Source: Paragordius varius (lineage: Eukaryota > Nematomorpha). Taken from it: 64,000 bases of DNA. Shown in pieces: positions 26,601 to 41,600 of the stretch. The notes beneath the pieces were generated by a model. That model saw only the letters and a list, made by a program, of their open reading frames with translations, ran no database searches and was not told the origin of the DNA. Location: NCBI GenBank assembly GCA_964247055.1, contig OZ176050.1:15066001-15130000 (forward strand). Direction: 5' to 3'. Both the position numbers and the translations under genes were made by a program. Position 1 is the first letter of the stretch. Each line of letters begins with the position of its first letter.

Positions 26601-29600
26601 GGATTTATCAGTAATTTATGGGCAAAAACCTATTATAAGCTTGCTAAAATTAATTAATCGACATTTTTTGAGAAACGTTTTAACATACCACCTACGAATA
26701 ATGTATAAAATAATTCAACGGTGGCATTTAATATATATAATGTTTGTTAAGATAGATATTCATTTTTATTTTTGCAGATTAGTGACATCTAGGGTTGTGC
26801 ATTTGACTGCTTTTTCAAAAAAGTCCGGTCAGACCCGGTCAGACCATGGTCATGGTCATAACCACGGTCATGACCACTTTACCTAAGTAAATACCATGCG
26901 ATATTGGATTGTAAAATAATGTTCGAACGACACTTGTGTTTCACTAATAATGTCATGTTTTTTCTTAAAAGTTTATATAATACATTTTTTTATATTTACA
27001 ATATTTTCAATCAAATTTAATCAAGAATTTTGTTTTAAAATAAATTTTGCCCACATCGCTTCTGAACCTTCAAGTTAGCTTTTTCAAAAAAAATTTACCT
27101 AGTTTGTTTTATACTTTCTTTCATCATTGAAATATCCAATTATAAAATGTTTTTACATTTTATTGGTTCATATATATAGAATAATCGCATATTTTGCAAA
27201 ATGCTTGAATGTTTTTCAAAATAACTGGTTATGCTAAATGCTAATGTTATAAGGATGCATGTTTAACAATTTTATATTGTTAAATAAGCATATTTAAATA
27301 TTTAATTTATATTTTTTAAAAAGTATATTAAAAAGCAATAAATCTTACTTAAAAATTTACCAGCAATTTTTGAAAAAACAGCTGTTTTTTTAAATGACCA
27401 TGGTCAAAAAATAAATAGTCACTGACCTGGTCATGACCCGGTCAATTGACCGGGTCATGACTTGGTCAACACAACCCTAGTTACATCTATATGCTTAACC
27501 TATTTCATAATCAATTAGCTCTTTTAAAAACATTCTAAACCTTTTTCTAATGCACAATCTATTGCATATGGGCATAATTGAATTTCTCGCTTTCTTCCCT
27601 GACAATTTCTGCCACCAAAAGCTGGAATCGGATTATTGCATGTTCTGGTCCGAATTCGCGAGGATTTTGGGTCACATTTCTTTCCTGTGGGACTTTGGCA
27701 TTCACTCCAAACTGTCCATTTAGACCAGCCTCCATTAACTATAAAGAAATAAAAAAATGTAAGTATAAAATAGTTAAATTCCGTTATATAATTTTATAAA
27801 ACAAGAAGGGTGTCCAACACGTAGCCCGCGAGCTACATACGGAACTTTGAAATATTTTGTGCGGCTGATGGGAATGAAAGATATATTAGCGTTTCGGGTG
27901 TCAAGTCATTGATACTTAATTTCCAATTTGAAATTTGAATGTCAACAAATTTTCATAGATATTTTGAATGTTTTGTATTTTAGTATTTTATAATTAATAG
28001 TGTTTATATAAAGGCGTCACCGTCCACAACTTATTTTGGCTTTTCACCATTTATATTATCTTGACTCTTCGTATCAATAAATTTGATAAGATCCACATAG
28101 GTAATTGCAAGTTCTATCTCTTACATCAACTCGATAGCAGATATTCATTCATTTTTTCTACTAAATCAGATATGGGATTGTTTAAAATCATCCTAAACAC
28201 ACCAATCTTGATAAGTTTCTCATTTAACTTAATCTTATGGAACTAATGATTTTCACTTTGTTGTATCAACAAAATATGGTATTGAAATCCAAATTTAGCT
28301 TGGCTCTGCACATGTAGCCTCCTTATCAAACTACTAAATCACTTAAAAGCTTTCATTATACCACTTCTCAAACAGTCTAAATGTGCTATAAACTATCTAG
28401 GGTTCTTACTCAAAATTAGAAAGATTAGAGAGGAGCTTTTTTCATCAATCAAGCTGTCCAACTTATTCCAGATTATGCGACACTTCTCTCTACTGCAACT
28501 ATAAGTAAAGACAAATTATAAATCTATTCTATATAGTAAGTAATTTCAGCAAGCCATTAATTTTGTCATAAAGAATGAGGGAATAGTTGTTAATATTAGA
28601 GCATAATAATCAATAACATAATCTTTTTTTTCTTACCTCTCAGAGCAAACTTTGATTAGCCTCAACCTATCATCCTGATACATTTCTTTCCATATATCTG
28701 TGCTCGTTTTATGCGTGTTTGAAAGGTTCCTTCATGGAACTTTGACCAGGTGTTCTGGCCTATACTATGACAAATCACATGTTGCTAGAAATAACGAAGC
28801 CATTCCTCCTGGAAGACTAAAATAATCAAAAACTCTTACACGAAAAATGCACTGAGAACATTAGCTAATTTGGCTAATGTGAAAGATGAAATTTCAGTTG
28901 CCGCAAAACTGATAATATAAATATAGCAAAGATCTTGCTCGAATTTCAAAAAAACTAAAACTTTTTTTTGGTTAAAGAGGCCGAGTGATATCTTAGTTGG
29001 TTTGTTTCCTCTCATGTCGGGACGGTGAATAGGATTAGGATTTTCACAGTTTTTTCCGTATGATAATGGATTGATAACTACATGATTTTCTGATTTCTTT
29101 GGACATTGTTGCATATTAGAGAATAAGGTACCATCTAGAGATTTAAAGCCTTTTCCGGAGGGTCAGTTACTCAGTGATATACTTGATAAATTTCCAATTT
29201 CCAATTCTTTTATCCTATCGACCGTGGCAGCATGAGAGGGAATAAACCAACCAAAGCTTCTGACTTTTCTTTTAAACAATTCTCATTTGTTTTACAAGGA
29301 CAAGATTTTTCGATATAGATAGCATCAATCGTAGCAACTGAGAATTCATCCTTCACACATTAGCAAGATTGGCTAATGTTCTAATTAAGGGTAAAAAGAC
29401 CATATATCAGAAAGAAATGTTTGCAGATGATAGAATGAGAATTAACAAAGTTGCTTTAATAATGGTAATTAGAGGGTGAATAAAGTGATTAATACCAATG
29501 AATTAAGAAAGAAAGATCATATTGTTGATTATTATGTTAAGATCAACCATAAAACTAGCTATTCTCTTATGACTTATGTGAATTAATGGATTGCTGATTT

Positions 29601-32600
29601 TCAAATTTCTTTGGGAATTAAAGATGTAATAGTATTCCGGGTGTCAGTTAGTCAATGATGCTTGATTAATTTCCTAACAATTTCAAATATCGCCAAATTT
29701 ATACAGTGGCCAGTGAAAAATTTGAAAAATTATAAAAATATGAAACTCCATAATTTCCAAAAAAATTGCTTGCAAACAAGTCATTTGTGCTGAGCACTTC
29801 TGTTGTAAACTAAAATATGGCTAAATAAATTGAAAATTATAAAAATCCATATTTTATTTAACTTTAACTAATCTATAGTTTTGGGTGTATAAAAAGAGGT
29901 GAGCACAGATGTAATTTATAAGAAACACCCAATTTTCTATTTCACGGTTTTAAGTATTTTAAAAATATGGTGTCTAATGTTTACCTTCTAATTTTTTCGC
30001 CTTATAATCCTAATTTTTACTGTAAATTTAGTAAAAAAATTTATATATATTTATAACATTTTTGGGGTTATTTACGCAATTTTTAATATACTTGTACAAT
30101 TGGTGACTTGTATTTCAGGTTCAAAATTTTGGCAGTTTTCAATTTGTTCTTCATCTTCGAAAAGAGAAGTTAAGTAAGGACAATCAGATTTGCGACAAAG
30201 GCATGCTGTTTTCTGATTAAGCAATTGACATTTTTTCCATTCGGACCAATTTACGTTTTCGGCATTTGATTCATATGAGCCTAAATTTATGATATGTACA
30301 TTTCTTGAAATAATAATTTTAATATGGATTTAATGCTTGCTCACTGAATAGAGTTTTAAATTATTTGAACTTGTTTGGGATTCCAAAAAAAATTGGTTTT
30401 ATAAGGTTTAAAATGGTTTATTCTATCTTTCAAATAAAGACGAATAAAACAAAATATCAATGCAAGTTGAATAATAGATTAGAATAAAGAGCAAACTAAT
30501 TTTTAAAATTTAAGTTCCCCGAAAAAGTGTTGCTAACTTAGATTTGATATTTCTTTAAAATTTATAATAAATTTTCAAATCATTTACGTTTTTTTAGAAT
30601 GAATTAAGGTTGCATAGTGGCAAATGTGATAACATTTATTCATCTTAAAAAATTCATATCTATCATATATTTTACCATTCAAAAAAGCATGGTTAATTTG
30701 ATTCAACGCCGTTTTCCAATTCAGTTTAGGGAGATGATTGTTTTCAAACGTTGCTTTTGCATTTAAGGGTAAATTTAATTGTTGTGTCGGACAACTGACA
30801 GGCGCTGGTTTCCAATAATGATATTCTCCGACTGAGTTATGTCCCCTTTTTTTGTCACCATTATAAAAAGATGGTGAAGTCGCAAGTGTAGGGCGACATT
30901 CATTCAAGAGTTTATCCCAACCACATAGAGGATCATTTGATCTCAAACACAGCTCTTTAGAACCCGAATACAAATGGCATTTAGCAAGGTTCAGTTTCAA
31001 AACGGCAGTATCAGTTAGAACATATAGATATTTCTACAAAGGAGAATATGTATGAAAATACAGCAAAAATTGAAATTATACGGACAAAACGTAAAAATAT
31101 ACAGACAATAATTGACAGCCATACTTTTTAAATATTTTTTTGAATAAAACTTATTGTTAAGAACCGCAAATGATATAATAGATAAAAATTTGGTTACATA
31201 ATATATTTTGTTTTACGATTGTAATTAGATGATTTTTAAAGGATAGATTAATAAAAAGTATGGATGTCTCTTAAAAAAATATTTGTCTTTAAATTTTTAC
31301 GTTTGGTCCGTTTAATTTCAATTTTCACTGTATAGAAGGTCCATATTTGGAAAAGATAAACAGTGTATATACCATATCATTAAATTTCGAGGTTAATTTT
31401 AAATTTTCAAAAGCCTCAACTCTAATAACTACCCCATATTTATGTATATTGGTTTTATACTAAAACTTAAAAGTAATCATAAAATTAAAATATAAATTAA
31501 TTAATAGGTTTCAATACCTGATCTTTGCTTTCAACGAGTTTATTAATTTTAATTTGCGACAATTCCCAGCCATGTGACATTGAAAGCAAATCTATTTTGT
31601 TGGAATGAAAATATCCGCGTTTTATCCTTCTTTCAGTGACTGTCACCATATTATTGTTTGTTAATGGTAAAACTTCCAAAAGACAAATTTCCTCACGATT
31701 TTCATGAGATTTTATACGACTTTTTGGCTCATTATTGAGATTTGGTTGATATAAAAATTTATAAATGCCGTTTGTGGAGGGACTAGAAAGGTAAATAAGG
31801 AATGAAAGAGATTTTATGGATATTTTTGTTTCAACTTTATGTTTGATTTTTGATTCGGGCGTTTTAGTATTTGGCACAACTTTAATTGGGTGTACTATCA
31901 TGTGATTGAATCTAAAACACGTATAAAAGATTAATTTTGATTTTATAAAAAAAGATTTAATAAATAAAAAATGTTGAGATTCCATAAAATCAAATTTTTT
32001 ATAATATCCACGACTAACAGAAATTATTATGATAAAAACAGCGTATAAAAAGTAAGAAAATGATTTATGTTGTTTATTTTTTCCAAAAAAACTTAATGAT
32101 TACGATAGATAAATTATTTTACCTTATTTGGCAACCAAACGATAACTTATTTTATAAAAATAAAAGTTCAAAAAATATGGTTTATGTTTAATGAAACAAA
32201 CATGTCTTTTACTTTTTATGTTTTATCCTTATGAATTTCTCCTTTACTGTAGACATAAAAATGTGTGAATATAGTAATGCAATCAAATATATACATTTCC
32301 AAAATTTAGTTTATAAAAACAGTTTTTACGCCTACTTATTATGCAAGAGATGATGTGGGTTAATCAGAATTCTGTTGGGTTTTACAACCAATTTCATGGT
32401 TTGAAAGTAACTTGCTTGACTTACAAGCCGCTCTAACTCGATCGTGTCATTGAAAGCGCGCTCACGAGCCTGACACAAAGTGCCGCCGGCATAAGGATTA
32501 GTTTTAGGAACCCAATAACCATTAGAGCTAACATCTTCTTGTGGTAATTGTGAATTATACATGGAATAATCTGTAGATTGTCCCAAAGCATTCAATGGGA

Positions 32601-35600
32601 CATAGTAAGTGTATGGGCCTTCAAAAACTTTTTCTATGCTCGTCAATGAATATGTACAAATCCCGGTTAACGATGTACTATATAACAAAACACAGTAAAA
32701 ACTGAAATTATACGGACAAAACGTAAAAATATAAGAACAAATATTTTTTTCTAAAAGACAACCATACTTTTTAAATCTTGATATATTTCAATTATAACTC
32801 ATTGTTTTAAATGGCAAAGCGTGAAATAGAGATATATATTACTAACGCAATCAATTCAATATTTTACATTTGTAATTAAATAGCTTATATGGGAAACATT
32901 AAGGTTTAAAAAAGTATGGTTCTCTTTTATAAAAAAAAATATTTGTCTTTATATTATTACGTTTTGTCCGCATAATTTCAATTTTTACTCTAAATATTAC
33001 ATATAATTTTAAAAAAGTATTTTTATAAGGTATGCAAAATATAATGGTTATTTTTTTGTGGCTTACAAACTATATTCTTACAACCTTAGTTTTTCTATAA
33101 TGAGGACAATAAAATAGGGTGCTTTATGTTATCTTCATCCTACCAATTATTATAAGAGTGTAAAATGAACCAGTTTTAAATTTAGTTAAAAACGACTCTT
33201 TATAATTATGAACTTTTGATATAGTTTAGACTTTTCATTTCTTTAAATTGGGAGTTTTATTTAATGAAATTTGTAAAGGGCCCCAAACCATATGTAAATT
33301 TTAGCTTTGTATGATATGACTTATTTATTACATAGAATCCTGGAATAATGCTACGAAAGTGTTTTCATTCGCATCCCAATGAATATCAATCAATTCATTT
33401 AAGGTGTAAGATATTTTTTCTGATTTCGATTCTGATTCTAATCCTACTCCGACATAATTTGAATTTGAATTTTCCTTAGAATTTGCAAATATCCCTGCTG
33501 TATTTGCAGAAAAAGTTTTTTCTAGAACAGTCATTTCTCTTTTCTTGTCCATCATCGTAAATGTTGGTGAGTCAATCGATGTGGAACAGAGAATGCGAGC
33601 CTTACGGAATGTGACCCAAACATTGTCGTACAAAAGAGTTCCTCCACGATCGTTTTTACATATCCGGGCAACTCTTGAATATGTCATCTAAAGTTTGAAA
33701 GGTATTATAAAAATTACAGAAAAATTTCAAATTATACGGATAAAAGTAAAAATTTAATAAAGATTTCTTACCATCCTTTTTTAGACCGTGTTGACATAAA
33801 TTATTCTAAATACAAATATATACAATGGATTGAGTTGCCAATATACAACTCTACTTTTAACTTTGCAATAATAAACAATGATTTATAATCCATATAATTT
33901 CAATTTTTACTGTATATTTTAGGGTGGAATTTGAGGCACAACTAAAAAGATCTGTGAAGAATTATATTAATATAGAACTAATTTACTGCATATGCTATGG
34001 TTTTATTATAAATTGTTTTTTGTATTTTTCCGCTCTTTGACTATATAATTTCAATTATTCTGTAAATTGACGTTTTGTGAAAATACAATGCTATGCTAAT
34101 ATATTTTAAATGTGATTTATTTATAAAAGTCGCTAATCGTTTATTGTCTACTCAAAGAACAACTAATTTCTAACTGTTGAAAAAATAATTAACCTGATTA
34201 TTGACAGGGTCTTCCTTCCCGACCTCGCGGAAAAAGGCATAAATGTATTGTCCAATGTCAAACACTGCAACAAATTCAGGCCCTAAACCAAAATAAAACA
34301 CCATAAGATATGATACATATAGATTTTACCCATATTATGTAATATCGAGTTTCTTTTCGATTTTAACATTTCGAAAGAGTATTACAGTTAAAGTTGAAAC
34401 CATATACGGACAAAACATAAAATATTAAAGATAATTATTTTTAAATTAAATAACAGACCACCCGTATGATTAAAAAAATATAATTGGGTGTAGTAATGCA
34501 AATTTACATTTTTTGCAACCTGAAAACGATAAGGTATATTTAAAAAATATGGTTCAAAAATGGCTGTCCTTATGCATGTATAAAAATTATCTGCAATTAA
34601 CTTTTATCCTTATACAGTAAATTAAAATTTTACACACATAACTTTCACTAAAATACAATTTTTTAAAAGATAGCCATACTTTTAATACCATTATTTATGC
34701 ATATAATTCATCATTTTGTGGTTGCGAAATAAATAATTGTTGTAAATATTTAATACAGTAAAAATTGAAATTATACGGACAAAAAGTAAAAACTTAAAAG
34801 GCAGATATTTTTTTCAAAGACAATATACGTTTTTAAACCTTTATTTTTCCAATATAAATTATTGACCACAATCGTAAAAATGGAATTGTTTGTGCTAACA
34901 ATATACGTCTTTTTTTAATACTTTGCAATTGTTTACATGATATATATTTAAAAAATTCAGATTTGGTTGGCAAAAAATATTTGTCTTTTACGTTTTGTCC
35001 GTATAATTTCAATTTTTATTACACAATCATTTAAAAAATTCAGCATTTGCACAATATTTGTCTTTGGGTGTTTTGTCTTTACAATTTAAAATTAAATGTC
35101 GAAAAACCTTTTAACCAATCATCACTTTGAGGCAGAGTCCGTATGAAAGGATCGGGACCAAGACTGCGGTAAAATACGCCCTCTTGTCCACTATAATCCA
35201 GCCAGGTGCCGACATAAAAGTTTCCGGTCAGCTGATCGATCGTGCTAGCATGTGGAATGTAGGATGCATAAGGGGAACGCCCTTTCCCATCCATACTTTC
35301 CATCACATTACGTAAATTATTCGTCTGAAAGAGGATATTTTAAAACATATCATTGGGACTAAAACTGTTTTTATAGTTTGAGTTAGGAATTTTTTATATA
35401 CCCTTTAGAATTTGCATAAAATGGATGGATTTCGATTCCTCATTCAAAAGATATGGCCATGTTTTTAGATTAACAGATAGCTTTATTTTGGTAATATGCA
35501 ACAAAAAATAAGGAGATATATATACTGAATTGTATGCTACATTTCTTAGAGATGATAAATATATATATGTATCTAAAATTCTAAAAAGTTGAATATATAA

Positions 35601-38600
35601 TTTCTTACAAAATAATTAAGAGATTTTTTAAAAACCTGATGCCAACTGCAAACTGGATCCAAGGCGTTTGTTCCACAAACAAAAAGTTTGTTTTGAAAGC
35701 TGTGGATGATCCGAACATGATTTGCGCATTCCTCCTATTATTTTATTAAAATTGAAATAAATTTAAATAAATTTTAATGCGCAATAATTAACGAGCATTT
35801 TAAAATATCTCAGGTGGAAAAAAAGTTTGATACAATGTTGATTAAACAATCATATCATATATTTTAGTTAAACTACAGTAAAAAATATCATGTCATATGA
35901 TAAAAGAAAATGATGCCTTTTCAAATGGAGTGACAGCCTTTTCCAAACACTTGCGAAGAGTGCTTGTTTGTGCAGGGATTTGAACTTTTTCAATTTCGCT
36001 TAAATCATCATTGTTAAAGCGAATCAGGTGATCTCTGTAACATATATTATAGGTAATTATGGATTTTTTTATATATGCACCATTTACAGTTCAAATTCCC
36101 ACTAAAGTAAATTATGTGTATTTAAAAATTAAAACTTTATTTTATAACATTTTTAAAATATGAAAAAGTAATTATAATGCTGAAAAAATATATACTATGT
36201 CTTAAAAATATATTTCATATTCATGATGAGTTATATTAGCTGTCCGATGACACATAATTTATTTTTACGGTGAATTTGAATTGTTTGAGGGTGAATTTGA
36301 ATTGTAAATGGTATAGTTTAACTTAATTTTAATAATTTTTACTAAAATATATATAAAGTCATTTAACCAGTTTTATAATTTCATTTACTGGAATATTTTA
36401 TACTGAATTTATTAACATTGCCTTTTATATTATATTACAAATAAAATATTGATTTTATATATACTTTGCCCCAACGATTATGGTGTGGGAGATGGGATCA
36501 CTGATGAGAACTGAAAAATTTTGGATTTTGGAGTCTTCATATTTTTGCACGTATTCCTCCTCTATATATAATTTTCAAAAGAAAAAAGATTACATAAGCA
36601 TATGCGAAAATATAAAATACTAGCTAAAGGTCATTCCACTTTATTTTAGTATAGAAACGTTATTTCAAATAATAATTATTCTTATACTTATTATTATCTC
36701 AAAAGAACGGAAAAGACTATCACATTACAACTTAAATATTTTTTAATTTTTTTCCATGAACTTGTAGTAGAAATTTGTTCTTTGGTATATTAAGACAAAT
36801 TTGTCTCACGCTAGGTAATATTTACCATACCGGTAAATTTAAAATTTTATAAAAATTTTCTGCATGATTTCTCAGATATGACAGTCAATTTTTCACTATT
36901 ATGTAAATGACTAAACTAAGTAAACACTGGAGAGTATTTGCATGAAAAATTCCCATAAAAGTGAAAGAAACATTGTATAACATTGAAACAATAATTCGCT
37001 TTAAGCAATTTTCACATAGAAAGAAAGAGTTAGTTAATTCAGATGTTAACCAGTGATAACAAAAGAAACTTTTATTTATTTCGACAAAAGAATCAATGAC
37101 AAAAGGAAAAAAAGAGTACATCAGAGATATGGCATTTTTGTCATTTATTTTTTATTTTATTAAGTATGAATACATCACAATCGTTTATATATTATACTAG
37201 ATATATATAACTGAGAACAATGGGTAAAGATTAGTTTTGAATTGAAAGCAGTTTTCAAGGATTTATCAAGATTTCGTGATTATTGCAAAATCTGTGTTGA
37301 AGTGGGATGCAATCCAGATATTTGCACCATTCACAGCGATATGAAGTGTTGGGGAACACGTAAAATAAAACGAGAAAGATTGTATACAGTATGACAAGCG
37401 TGATAGCTGACACGACAAGTGTCACAAGTTTTCTTCGTCGATCCCAACGCCCAATCGTCAGGTAAGGCATAATACAGAAAGAGGTGAGACCACCAAACAC
37501 AAAACCAAACACATGGGCATAATTATCGATCCAAGGCAGAAGGCCTAGCAGGAAAAGAATGGCATAAATGCTGGCAAGTTTGCCCAAAGCTGTCCAAGGA
37601 CTCTGAAGGATTTGCCACGTCTGAATAAGTTCAACACATAAGCTAGCCAGAATTCCAAGTTGAGCACCCGAAGGACCAACATCCGCTCTGTCAGGGGAAA
37701 ATATTGCGCTCGCTAAGTTACCTCCCACCCCGCTCACGAAATAAAGGACACCCGTACGGACGGGACCGGCCAATTTCTCTAAATCTCTCATGACCACAAT
37801 TTGGAATGAAACAGTAACTATGAGTTGAACGATTCCAGCTTGTAGGAACAGTGAGATCCAGAGCCGGTATATTTGGTCGGGGATTTTAATGGCTTTTTTC
37901 GCGGCATAATTTTGATTAGAGTTTGATACTTGTGGATCTGTATTGATCGACAACGATTTGGAAGTACGAAAAGAAAATGTGGTGAAAGGAAGCATGCCAC
38001 ACACATCAGCCAAGCAATCCACCTGACTACATAAATTAGCTTTAGCGTGGAAGGATCCTTTAACAAAAGAACAATATTCCTGGGTTGTTATAATACATGC
38101 GCCACGAATCCCAATGCAACAAGGTCTTCCAATCACCTCACAAGTAAGATGTGAAGGCAACACACTGTAACGTGAATATCTTTCACCACCATTCCGTTGT
38201 ATAACTGCATTGGAGGTATTAGTAATGCTGTAAGTGGATGTTTTACAAATGGGCCAAAATGTAATGTCTTGAGACCAGGGTTTAAGGTTTGACGAGAGAG
38301 GATTGGCACAATAATTTGGATCTAATCCACAAACAGGTCCCTGTTCGTGTGACCAAGCGAAAAAGCGATCGTCTTGGCAATCCTGCCAAACGCTTTGAAT
38401 GCAACCTGATCCATCTTTGCGAATACAACAAGCACTTCGACTTTCCCTTGCTATTCGTTCATCTATTTCGGAAAAAATTGTAGGGTCTCGTCGCATACAT
38501 GGTGAATACTTTGCCCCCAAATGAATAAGGGTGAATGGGTTAGGACCGAGCCAAAAATTTTCTGGTTCCAGGTATCCTGCTTTTTCTAAGGCCAGCGATG

Positions 38601-41600
38601 GTTTCAACAATATTTTTTCCCGGTGTCTCATACCAAAACCAACCGGCCCAAATCCATGCAAAAACAGCGCAAGTATGAGAATGATGGTTTGAAGTGTAGT
38701 GATCCAATAAGTAAAAAAGGGTCTAAAATCTTCTAAAGCAATCATGTCTTGGATCCACTGAGGATTGTTCCACAAGGTATTACTGTATCCTGGATCATTT
38801 ATGATATCCATGAGAATCCCACCTCCGGGATATCGTCTGTTTGAGGGATCTTCTCTGTTTCTGTGAAGGTAAGATTCAAACCTTTGACGCAGACGAGTTG
38901 CAAAATTTGATTTTTTATTCATATCGGTTTTTGGTTGAAATGGATGTTTTGGTCTTTGGGATGTTTTTTTTGTGACTGGTGTCGCCTCTTTTAAAACAGG
39001 GACAACAGAAAATGGCGATTTTTGTTTTTGGCCAAATGTGGGCTTTTTCGTCGGCTGGATTTGAGGTAAGGTGCTTAATCGTCTGTGTACAATAGGTTGA
39101 ATTAATTTGGGTCGTTGTATATTAAATGATTTTATAAATACTTCATCATCCTTGCTCATGTAAGATTGATCCCCGATTTGTGTTGAATAGAATGGTGGTG
39201 GTGGATAGTTTTTGAGGTAGGGTTTAGGTTGTTTTCCATCAAGGGTATCCAGACGATTAGAAGAACCAATCCGAGGAATATATGAAAACGAATCATCCAA
39301 AGTTGAAAGTATTTGAGTACTTTGACTTCTTTTAAGGTGAGACGGATGATGGCTACTTTGAGATAACATGGATCGCTGTTTATCTTGGGGAGATTTGAGC
39401 GATACATCTTTATACATGGCATCTAAGGTGTCGTCCCAGCGTGAAGATAACCTTTTCTTCCTTGTCACCAAATTGCGCAAGCCATTCCATGCCATCAAAG
39501 GAACAGATTCTCGTCTCATTTTGTTAACCAAGTCCCTGGAAAGATTATTTAGATTAGATGTATCTTGGAGACTAGAAATGTGTTATGCAAATCTGAAAGA
39601 TATACTTTATTTTTATATCATAATTTTCTCTTACATGCAAATGTGAAATACATACCTTGGTTATATATCATAACTTTCACCCTTATTTGAATTGTATTAT
39701 TTTCTATATTTTTTGTGTAATATGTAACCTTTGTTACTTGAAATTTTATTGATATAATGCAAATTATGTACAACTAAGTTTACTATATAAACCCTATAAA
39801 AACCAAATAATATATTCAGTTCATTTCACATTTCTTTTATATTATCTCCTCATCTTATTACAAGATAACAACTGGTGGCAATTCGAGTACCGAACTAATC
39901 TAACAACTAATCTAACACAACAGTGGAACCCACCGGGTTCCAAACTCGGATGGTGGAAGAGTCCAAAATGCAACAACCATGACAATGTCAATTGCCATTA
40001 TCACCAACATGTCCATCAAAAATAATGATAATACCAATTATAACAATGGTAATAATTTTCATCGATTACAACAAATCCTCGGACAATTTGCGCAAGGGTT
40101 ATGGGAGCGTTCATGGGCCAAGCAAATGTCCCGCCTGGAACCGCAATTGCAAATGCGGAAAACCCAACCACTTCGCTAATGTAGATCAAAAAAACACTGC
40201 CAAAAAAAAATGTTCAACCGCCATTGCACTGAAAGCGAACGGGCTAATAATCTATAGCAACTTTGGAATCATTATCAACAAATGGCTGGGGAGGACTCCC
40301 ACATCATTCAACATTTGATGGATGGGTAAGTAAGATTGGCGCGGACAAGCTTGTAATAAGATTGATCGGTAAGACGCCTACCTCCCCAGGCCGAGCTAAA
40401 GATACACCCTCGACGATTTCAACAATAAGAGGATGTGTCAGTTACAAAAAAGACACAGTTAAGATTCCTTACAGCGCCGATAGTATTTCAGTGCGCCTGG
40501 ACCAGTTTAAAAGAAATGGTCTAGGGTGGCATGAGGCAGAGATCAAATGAAACACGTCGACACACATAACATAGGATGTTATCTTTCAAACCAAGATTCG
40601 TCGACACACCGCCAACTTAACGACACCGGTCACTCAAAAAAGTAGTAATGATAACATTAATAGCAATAATGACAATATCAATGAAAATCCACATGAGCGT
40701 CGTTACCCCGAGAGAATTCGGCGGAAGCCGGTCCGGTTCTCTTAAGGGGGAAGTGATGTTATGCAAATCTGAAAGATATACTTTATTTTTATATCATAAT
40801 TTTCTCTTACATGCAAATGTGAAATACATACCTTGGTTATATATCATAACTTTCACCCTTATTTGAATTGTATTATTTTCTATATTTTTTGTGTAATATG
40901 TAACCTTTGTTACTTGAAATTTTATTGATATAATGCAAATTATGTACAACTAAGTTTACTATATAAACCCTATAAAAACCAAATAATAAATTCAGTTCAT
41001 TTCACATTTCTTATATTACCTCCTTTATCTTTACAAGTTAACAAAATGTTAGTAATATCAGTGGGTTGTTTTGACAGTATGGCGCTACGCAATTCAATCT
41101 GTTCGGGCGGACCTTTTTTACTGGCAGATTCAATCCCATAGTCTAATGTATCGATGCCGCGTGTTGCATTTGATCTTGTGCCGAATTCACCATCTAGGTG
41201 TTTAAGAAACCCACATCGCCGAGAAAGTAATCGAAGACGCCTTTCATTGAATTGTGCGCAAGGATCTTTTGCAGGTGAAAGTCCCAAGAATTCGGTCGTT
41301 CCATCTCTAACGACATTTTTAAACCGAACCCATGAGGAAAATGGTTTCAAAGAATCCTCTTCTGCCATAATATCTAATTCTTGCTATTAGTCAGTAATCC
41401 CTTTTTAATGGCATATATCACATAAAGTTGATTTCATAATTTTGTTGGTTAAATTTGCATGATATATGTGGACTAATTTAAATGTAAGACATGAATAAAT
41501 TATATGTGTGTAACTTGCGCAGCAGCACAGCCAAGTAAAAAATTAGACTAACGCGACTTTTATGTAATAATGTAAAAAAAGTGACACAGTGTGTGGCTCA

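Larger units (their letters stand above)
39581..41043. mobile_element. Short non-autonomous LTR retroelement (TRIM-like), recent insertion in iRhom
   Basis: Two long terminal repeats start with TGTTATGCAAAT and end in AACA, and bound an 886-bp interior. The AAATG at 39576-39580 and at 41044-41048 is a perfect 5-bp target duplication. A purine-rich tract (AAGGGGGAAG, about 40744-40753) precedes the 3' repeat. The base run after the 5' repeat (from 39871) is where a primer-binding site would lie. The interior shows no gag or pol that I recognise, so it is probably a terminal-repeat retrotransposon in miniature moved by a partner element. The repeats differ at only a few positions, which means a recent insertion. 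Superfamily not assigned. Confidence 0.88.

Noticed and set aside
28836-29114. 92-codon open frame on the minus strand in a semaphorin intron
   Set aside because: No family match and no codon pattern suggesting selection; probably chance or old transposon sequence.
35911-35922. Possible GC-AG intron in the semaphorin (AAAAG|GCATCA)
   Set aside because: Phase fits, but a GT donor 21 bp earlier (GCT|GTCACT) is also in phase, so a GC donor is not needed.
39979-40550. Short open frames inside the LTR element
   Set aside because: No similarity to retroelement proteins that I recognise; treated as non-coding interior.
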